Assembly (NCBI GenBank): GCA_916610825.1 | Contig: OU744450.1 | Span: 18,592,814-18,656,813 of the forward strand | Length of the DNA: 64,000 nucleotides | Direction: 5' to 3' | DNA from: Haliclystus octoradiatus | Lineage: Eukaryota > Cnidaria > Staurozoa > Stauromedusae > Haliclystidae | Part shown: positions 59,201-64,000 of the stretch, in pieces | How positions within the stretch are numbered: position 1 is the first letter of the stretch | Layout: each line of letters begins with the position of its first letter | Notes under the pieces: model-generated | Seen by the model: the letters and a program-made list of their open reading frames with translations, nothing else | The model's database searches: none | Told to the model about the DNA's origin: nothing | Translations under genes and position numbers: made by a program

Positions 59201-62018
59201 AATAGAACTAATAAATCGATCACATATCTATAATTTATCCCCATGTATAAATTAATGCATATATTTAGGATCACAGCAGATTACAAATGGGCTTTATGAA
59301 TATGGGATAGGTAGCGGAACAGGCTGTCGAGATTCAATTAGAAGCTAATCACTGAACCACTGGAAAGATGGTAATCTAACGTATAAAAATTAAGAAGAAT
59401 TATGGTGATTGATATGAAGATCTAGTAGACAAATGAAAATGAAAAGTCGTAAAAAGAATTGAGTAAAACAAATGTTAGCCTACTGATAAATAAATTTTAA
59501 AAAGCTCTAATTGATTTCATGATGTTAAAGGCCAAACACTCTGACTGTTGCATAAATTGATGTATATCTGCGATTGTACTACAAAGCTCATCACACTACA
59601 AATTTTGTTTGCTTACCACCGCGAAAAACAGATCAGGAGTTCGTGAACAGTTCATGAACAGTTCATAAACGTTAAATGGATTCAATTTCCATGAACTGTT
59701 CAAGAAATGTTCATGAACTCCTGGACTGTTCTTCACATGGGTGAAAACCTACAGAATAGCAGAATTGGACACTTTTCAATTATGCTTTCAAATTTTAAGG
59801 TGTGTTCCAGTAGCTTTTCAGTAGAATGAGACTAAGCCAGGTAAAGTGTTTGGTGAAACTCAGTAGGTTTTCAGTAACGATTCTGATTCAGTATATTAAA
59901 GATTCATAGTGTCATCATACAAATTATTTATTTTGAGTCACTTAGTTGCATAATTGTTAGCAGGACCAGATAAAAAATATGGTAATCTAAGTTTTATTTC
60001 TGAAAAAATGTATCCCAAAGAAGATGTTGAACTATTCAATTCCTCGTCTGTGTGAACATTTGTATTTGTCTGAAAATGTGTTTACGTCCCCCTTATCATT
60101 ATGTAGTTGAAGATAATTGAAGATAACTGAAAACATAATACGTTATTGTTATTATACCTGCGGAAGGGTTTTGTTAGTTATACATACATACCTTGAATTT
60201 ATCCTTTAAATGAATCACCAAAGGCATTTCTCCACCTAACCTCCATTTCAATTGTATACCATAAGGTGTCACTAATTTCATAGCTTGAGATACCTTGGCA
60301 CCAACTGTTTTTTCAAGAAGAGATAGCAGCTGTAGAGCATAACGTTTTACAGTTGTATCCCTTGCTCCGTCATCAAAGAATATATGAGATTCAAATTGAC
60401 GTTTTTGATGTTGTGGCGCACGCTTTCTTGCATCTGCAATATCACCTAATGAATGTAGAAGCTGTTCCATTTCAAAGTCACTTTCATGATACATGGTGGT
60501 GCAGATATAAATATGACTGCCTTTCACAATGTTATGATAATTAATATAGTATTCATCAGTCACTTCATTCTTTCTGTTTAGTAATAAATTCTGTTCTAAA
60601 AGAACACCTGCAAATAAAAAAGCATATCTTCAAATACAAGTATAACTTTTATGAAATGCATTGAACTACAAATACCATCTTAATTTATCTTGAATTTAAC
60701 AAAAATTCAATGAAGCCTAACGACGTACGGATATAACTTAAGTCATTGTTTGCCTATTTTCATATAACTGTGTGGAATGTATGAATATAGCTTAAATCTG
60801 AACATCATACATCGATAATTGCAGCCAAAAACTACTTTAAAATTGGGGCTTGCATCAAGATCAGCATTCAGTAATCTGGTGGATTCCTTGCAAAACTTCA
60901 TGAAAAGCTCAGAAAATTTTTCACTAGTTCATGAACTTTCAAATTCCATGCACAGTTCACGAACAATCATAGAAAACTAATCAAAGATGAACTTAAAAAG
61001 GCAAATATTCTCATGAAGTTTACAGGAATTATTCATGAACTGAAAAGTGCGATGTTTCACAAATCAGCAATATCAATGTTATTATTCATATTATTGGACA
61101 CAATTTGAAACATAATTTGGATTCATAATTGGTAATAGAATGGTTTGGTTATCAGGCAACAGAAACTTCAAGTTTTGCATTTAATTAATTTCTGATCGGA
61201 ACATTATTGGTATGTGGCCAAATAAATAAATAAATTAATTAAAAGAGCCAACAGCCAAGTAGTCTATTCTTAGCACATATGCCTGATTGTTATAATGAAT
61301 AGTAGTCTCAAAATATATGAAATCACTCATTACCATCATAAGACGGCACCCAAAATAACATTTTCTCTCTTGCCATTAAAAACTCTTGTGATTTCCAAAT
61401 ATATAATGTTATAGATAGTACTTGTGATAACCACAGCAACAAACCAATACCAATAGTTATAAGCAGTTCGTTATTAGAATGGACTGTACATGGACCAAGA
61501 TACAGTGAATGACATGATGAGGTCAAAACAATAATAACACTCAAAGGTGTAGAAAGCAACAATGGTAATGCAAAACATATCTTTTGAAGGCTCATTGTAC
61601 ATGCAAGTAGAGCAAGTAGATAACCAATCAACCCAGAAAATATTTGAAAGAAAAACATTGTCAATAGCTGTGAATTATTTGTAAATTCTTGAAATCCATA
61701 ACTGAGCATGGATAAATCAGCAATCTTAAATATGTAGCAGTATAATATTGAAACTAAAGGAATTAGGAATATTTTAATGGTTGAATTGATAGCAGAAGAA
61801 CGATGACGTGCATCTTTCACATGTATCTTCTGCCAGTCAACTATTTCTCCGTCTAGTTCATCAGTTACAGGAACTGTTTCTTCATCTTCATCACCAGCAG
61901 CAGAATTATCTTTACTTTCACGTGCGAGGATTTCCCGCTTTTTAAATGCAGGACACCAAGCATATGACACAAGAATGAAAAACATGATTAATGATATTCT
62001 TGTTGAGTTGGCTGTTTC
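44241..62018 (-). CDS. CHS: Chitin synthase with tandem SAM domains (N-terminus not found)
   Basis: UDP-GlcNAc-using processive membrane enzyme that makes chitin. Fifteen exons in phase: 61334-62018, 60192-60607, 59105-59174, 57844-58040, 55900-56038, 54432-54687, 53614-53833, 52809-53118, 50796-50965, 49680-49893, 48691-48818, 47450-47518, 45920-46018, 45352-45556, 44241-44836; 1257 residues. Exon 1 here has several membrane helices. The GT2 core includes CTTMYHE, FDDGARD, TDADV (401-405), EDRWLC (504-509) and QRRRW (541-545). After the pore helices come a Pro/Thr-rich loop (about 675-700), more helices and the conserved SSWGTRE junction. A Ser/Lys-rich cytoplasmic stretch then leads to SAM1 (about 917-985) and SAM2 (992-1057). 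The C-terminus has two helices and basic RRRRRKRSRD. The first exon starts phase 0 without ATG, so upstream exons are missing or beyond the window. No myosin motor is present. Confidence 0.93.
46113..46135. repeat. (TCAA)n microsatellite
   Basis: About five ATCA/TCAA tetranucleotides in a chitin synthase intron. No function is apparent. Confidence 0.85.
46380..47190. repeat. Dense cluster of GTTCATGAAC palindromes
   Basis: More than a dozen TTCATGAA(C/A) or ATGAAC motifs are packed into about 800 bp of a chitin synthase intron, many as complete GTTCATGAAC palindromes, mixed with CAGGAGTTCATGAA and GTTCACAAA blocks. The motif is the core of the MITE at 5243-5383, so the cluster is probably several nested or head-to-tail copies. 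Short open frames on both strands here are by-products of the repeat. Confidence 0.75.
49985..50060. mobile_element. GTTCATGAAC MITE, partial copy
   Basis: 'gccatttgacgttcataaac', 'tgttcatgaactcctgaatt' and 'ggtttttgaaggcg' correspond to the right half of the element at 5243-5383. The left half is absent or diverged. It lies in a chitin synthase intron. Confidence 0.6.
51196..51282. mobile_element. GTTCATGAAC MITE, short intact copy with TA target
   Basis: An 87-bp element starting CCCCTGCAAAAACAGTTCAG and ending CACAGGGG, flanked by TA on both sides (51194-51195, 51283-51284). It contains GTTCATGAAC-type palindromes and the GTTAAATGGCCCC block. It is the smallest copy with both ends. Confidence 0.7.
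51415..51805 (+). repeat. Tandem duplication of a ~200-bp palindromic unit
   Basis: Two direct copies (about 51415-51600 and 51612-51805) share 'gtgctacttattatacaaag', 'gcgcaaagttttctatgagc' and 'ttgtgattttctgatgcctt'. Within each copy the outer parts are inverted ('tatgagctattgatatttgg' against 'cgccaaatatcaattgctca'), so each unit can form a large hairpin. The second copy has a small deletion in the 'ggaaaaaactcc' stretch. It lies in the chitin synthase intron upstream of exon 50796-50965. Confidence 0.8.
51887..51960. mobile_element. Tigger/mariner-like fragment
   Basis: TACAGTCAAACCTGTTATAA followed by 'tggtcacctctatacagcag' and 'tatagtggtcactc' resembles a Tigger-type end. A related stretch, 'aaaggacacctgtctgtagt' and 'ggtcag', is at 54197-54232. 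Only fragments are visible. Confidence 0.4.
55288..55473. mobile_element. Tigger/pogo-like MITE with TA target
   Basis: Inverted ends CAATGTAACCCGCTTAAGTG (left) and CAGTGGAACCCGCTAAAGTA (right, inverted), 186 bp, flanked by TA on both sides (55286-55287, 55474-55475). Internal repeats 'gaatttgcacttat' and 'atttcacttatgtgaattg' are typical of the group. It lies in a chitin synthase intron, with a degraded copy at 19150-19275. Confidence 0.7.
56728..57307 (-). CDS. Possible nested gene for a 98-residue single-pass membrane protein
   Basis: Two exons, 57268-57307 (MLLRNEELNIFLV) and 56728-56984, joined in phase by donor GTTG|GTAAGC and acceptor AATTAG|TACAG. The predicted protein has a hydrophobic segment (LLLHCFFLLILTSLCGLCVY, about residues 23-42) followed by a polar, basic tail (VDVIHFRERPTEYHNV, LRKRPGLITAIVHSLRYL). 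It lies on the same strand as, and wholly inside, the chitin synthase intron between exons 57844-58040 and 55900-56038. An alternative is that it is a remnant or an alternative exon of that gene. I do not recognise the family. The phase match and the non-random composition support it, but transcript evidence is needed. Confidence 0.45.
58744..58823. mobile_element. GTTCATGAAC MITE, short copy
   Basis: Inverted ends CCGCTATGAAAAAA and CCCCTATGAAAAAA enclose AGTTCATGAAC and TGTTCATGA palindromes in about 80 bp. It lies in a chitin synthase intron. Confidence 0.6.
59616..59741. mobile_element. GTTCATGAAC MITE, copy with two internal palindromes
   Basis: It starts CCACCGCGAAAAACAGATCA and ends with the diverged inverse (GGACTGTTCTTCACATGGG), preceded by TA. 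Inside are tandem AGTTCATGAAC blocks, the GTTAAATGG block and an inverted CAGGAGTTC/GAACTCCTG pair. It is immediately followed by a TTTTCAGTAG repeat copy (59790-59905). Confidence 0.65.
59790..59905. repeat. Dispersed 'TTTTCAGTAG' repeat, copy 2
   Basis: 'gtgttccagtagcttttcag', 'tagaatgag', 'ggttttcagtaacgattc' and 'agtatattaaagattcatag' follow the same order as the copy at 2935-3135. Confidence 0.55.
60890..61060. repeat. Degraded GTTCATGAAC repeat
   Basis: Scattered 'aacttcatgaaaa', 'agttcatgaactttc', 'acagttcacgaac' and 'ttattcatgaactg' motifs are consistent with an old copy of the palindromic family in a chitin synthase intron. Confidence 0.45.
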
Positions 62019-62084
62019 CTAAAATGAATGAACAGATAGTTACAATCATATGTCTAAAAGTAAAATGAACAAACTCAGATACAT

Positions 62085-62500
62085 TTGTACCTTGTTCACC
62101 TTGATAATGCTTCAAAACTTACTAAACAACTGCTCAATACAACTGCTCAATACAACTGCTTAACTTATGAAACTAACCTGAATAAATGGCCTAAACTGTC
62201 TGTTTCTGCAATTGCTCACCAACATCAAATGTCCTTTTTAGGTCACATCAAGAGATCAAACACGTATGCTTGAAAACCGCTGCATGACATCTTTCAGTGA
62301 CAATCAAAGGAGATATTTTGACAGGGTTACGAGTACTTTAGTATCTTTTCATAATGTTTTGTAAAGTGAATTGACTTATTTACAAGTTTCTTTGTCAGAT
62401 ATGTTTGACTGTAATTTGTGGTGTTCTTTGTGTAGCAAACACGTTAGGCGTAAGTCAGTTGATGTTCATAAGAGACTGTGTCTATAGTATCAGCTTTTTA
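62085..62500 (+). mobile_element. LINE 3' fragment, same family as 32110-32900
   Basis: The plus-strand frame has NLNKWPKLSVSAIAHQHQ and SFLGHIKRSNTY, followed after a frameshift by a tail matching 32690-32775 ('tttctttgtcaga', 'tgtttgac', 'tgtaatttgtggtgttcttt', 'gtgtagcaaac'). It is a truncated, dead copy just upstream of the first recognised chitin synthase exon. Confidence 0.7.
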
Positions 62501-62884
62501 GTTGGGCAGGGTCTTTAATTTTTCAATTTTCCACAAAAGTTTTTTTCAACATTTTGATGATTCGGGATATTGTATTATATTGGTTAATTATTCAAACTGT
62601 CCACACCCTGTAAAAGACAAGCAAATGTCTTGAAAGCCATTGATGCTACACGTTTATTGCATGCTGTCCTACGTGAACGATTCAATTATGATTTGTAAGA
62701 CATGACTGACACTGTAATCAAAGTGAATTTATTTGCAATTGAATAATAACAAGAAAACAGATCATTCAAACACAACAATTGCAATATGAATAGAACCATT
62801 TGCTAGCCTTCTGATTATGCACTAGCTTTATACAATCAAGGATTGCGGGATTGAAACTTTTATCATATCATACTATGAATTTTG

Positions 62885-63085
62885 ATCATCTGAAAACATA
62901 CTGAAAACTTACTGAATATGCTACTGAATTTCGCACTTTTCAGTAGCTTTCAAAATTTAATGTGTGTTATAGTATAGCTACTGCAGTTTTTCAGTAGAAT
63001 GATAAGAATCTAAATTTAAGTGTCTGTTGAATTTCAGTATGGTTTCAATAGGTTTTCAGTAGCGGTTCAGTACATCCAATTTTCA
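62885..63085. repeat. Dispersed 'TTTTCAGTAG' repeat, copy 3
   Basis: 'gcacttttcagtagctttca', 'gtttttcagtagaatgataa', 'ggttttcagtagcggttcag' and 'tacatcc' match copies 1 and 2 in order. Its lower identity suggests an older insertion. Confidence 0.55.
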
Positions 63086-63261
63086 TTGTGCCATGTTATC
63101 AGGGTTCTACATATAGTCATTAAACATTGGTCGGTTTGGCACAAAGAGCAAGAACGATCATATTATATAGTAATGGGCTCTGAGGCTTGTATAGGGAAAC
63201 GATAATAGGTAAATACATTTTGATAAAGATTAAACAGGCAATCTGTGAAACTCTAATGCAA

Positions 63262-63330
63262 ATGTTCATGAACAGCACATCTCAGGAACTGTTTATAACA
63301 TGTTTATGGTCGTTAGGGGTCCGATTTATC
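63262..63330. repeat. GTTCATGAAC repeat, partial copy
   Basis: 'aatgttcatgaacagcac', 'caggaactgtttataacatg' and 'tttatggtcgttaggggtcc' correspond to the internal part of the MITE family. Terminal repeats are not clear. Confidence 0.45.
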
Positions 63331-63849
63331 ATGTAATTGATTACGTTTCCATAAGTCCTTTCATGAAATTGCAAATACCAGTAAATAAATCTTGTTAATA
63401 AATCTAAATAAAAGTTTGTATCTCTAACGGTTGTTGTTATGTCCTGTTTTATCGAAATAAAGATCTTATTTATTGATAAATGTAGCATCTTTGATTTATA
63501 TCTGCTCAATTTAAAGAACTTAGAATGAACAGCAGCATTTGATTTGCTTTGTTGCTTTGATTACAAGAAACGAGGCTAAACTTCTGGAAAGTGATGCCGG
63601 CGCATACGTCAGAGCATTGTCCTCTTGGCTGATGATGCAAAAAGATGCGACAGAAAGCTCGAGAAAATAGTCTGGTTTATCAATTTCAATTTTGAATAAA
63701 ACTTATTTCTGAAAATGTGGCAATTTTTCATGGGGAACAATAGGAAATGTTCAAAATGTTGTCAAATGTCGTGGTAAGTAATTAGGAGTTGAATTACGAT
63801 ACTTTGCGATGTAAACAAAAAATTTAGAGTGAAATTCAGGAACTTTAAA

Positions 63850-64000
63850 GACCTTAGAATAGAATGACCAGCAGCCTTTGCATATTTTAGTCTTTGTAAT
63901 CTGGACTCATATTTCAAACATTCTATTTCATGATACACAGCCTGACTTTGTGCATCCTTTGCAGACACACACAAAGTTTGGAAAACTGTTTTGGAGAACG
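63850..64000 (-). CDS. Possible partial exon at the right edge
   Basis: A minus-strand frame open to the window edge reads FQTLCVSAKDAQ ... YHEIECLKYESRLQRLKYAK, with codon choice and charge pattern typical of a helical coding segment. A weak donor (CTAAG|GTCTTT at about 63856) would end the exon in a phase that does not join directly to the chitin synthase exon at 62018. It may therefore belong to another gene or to a missing exon chain. I do not recognise it. Confidence 0.35.

Noticed and set aside
63715-63775. A plus-strand first exon (MFKMLSNVV with a GTAAGT donor) joining an exon after 'tttgcag' at about 63963
   Set aside because: The phase works, but the second exon would overlap a better-looking minus-strand coding stretch and only a few codons can be seen before the window edge.

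Overview
The window is nuclear DNA of an invertebrate animal. It is strongly A+T-rich, its genes are split by GT-AG introns of hundreds to thousands of bases, and it is full of eukaryotic transposons (LINEs, a tRNA-derived SINE, hAT-like and Tigger-like DNA elements). A chitin synthase with an internal pair of SAM domains and a secreted protease with ShKT domains argue for a non-vertebrate metazoan. The phylum cannot be fixed from the sequence alone. No CRISPR, operon or prokaryotic feature is present.

Most real coding sequence is on the minus strand and had to be assembled from short exons by matching splice sites and reading phase. From left to right: (1) 328-12499, the first eight recognised exons (330 codons) of an ABCA2-like lipid transporter, whose 3' part runs off the left edge; (2) 14846-23466, a complete eight-exon secreted chymotrypsin-like protease of 374 residues with a signal peptide, two ShKT domains, a Thr/Pro linker and an intact His/Asp/Ser triad; (3) 19760-20770, an intronless plus-strand gene for a basic coiled-coil protein nested in intron 3 of the protease; (4) 35941-36753, a complete two-exon SNAG repressor with three C2H2 fingers of Gfi1/Senseless type; (5) 44241-62018, fifteen exons (1257 residues) of a chitin synthase covering the catalytic core, a Pro/Thr-rich extracellular loop, two SAM domains and the C-terminal membrane segments. 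A possible 98-residue membrane protein lies inside a chitin synthase intron.

The regions between and within genes are mostly mobile DNA. The clearest insertion is a 4.0 kb fold-back-like element (24853-28876) with perfect 18-bp ends and a 9-bp target duplication inside a LINE reverse transcriptase, whose reading frame continues across the repaired site. Two hAT-like families have 8-bp target duplications (11412-11642, 31406-31879 and 29636-31380). A palindromic family built on GTTCATGAAC is scattered through introns and forms a dense cluster at 46.4-47.2 kb. A roughly 860-bp (TAA)n microsatellite lies at 39.29-40.15 kb.

The four main genes do not form one pathway. They look like ordinary neighbours: a lipid transporter, a digestive or defence protease, a transcriptional repressor and the enzyme that makes chitin. 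Exon boundaries were derived by hand and need transcript support.
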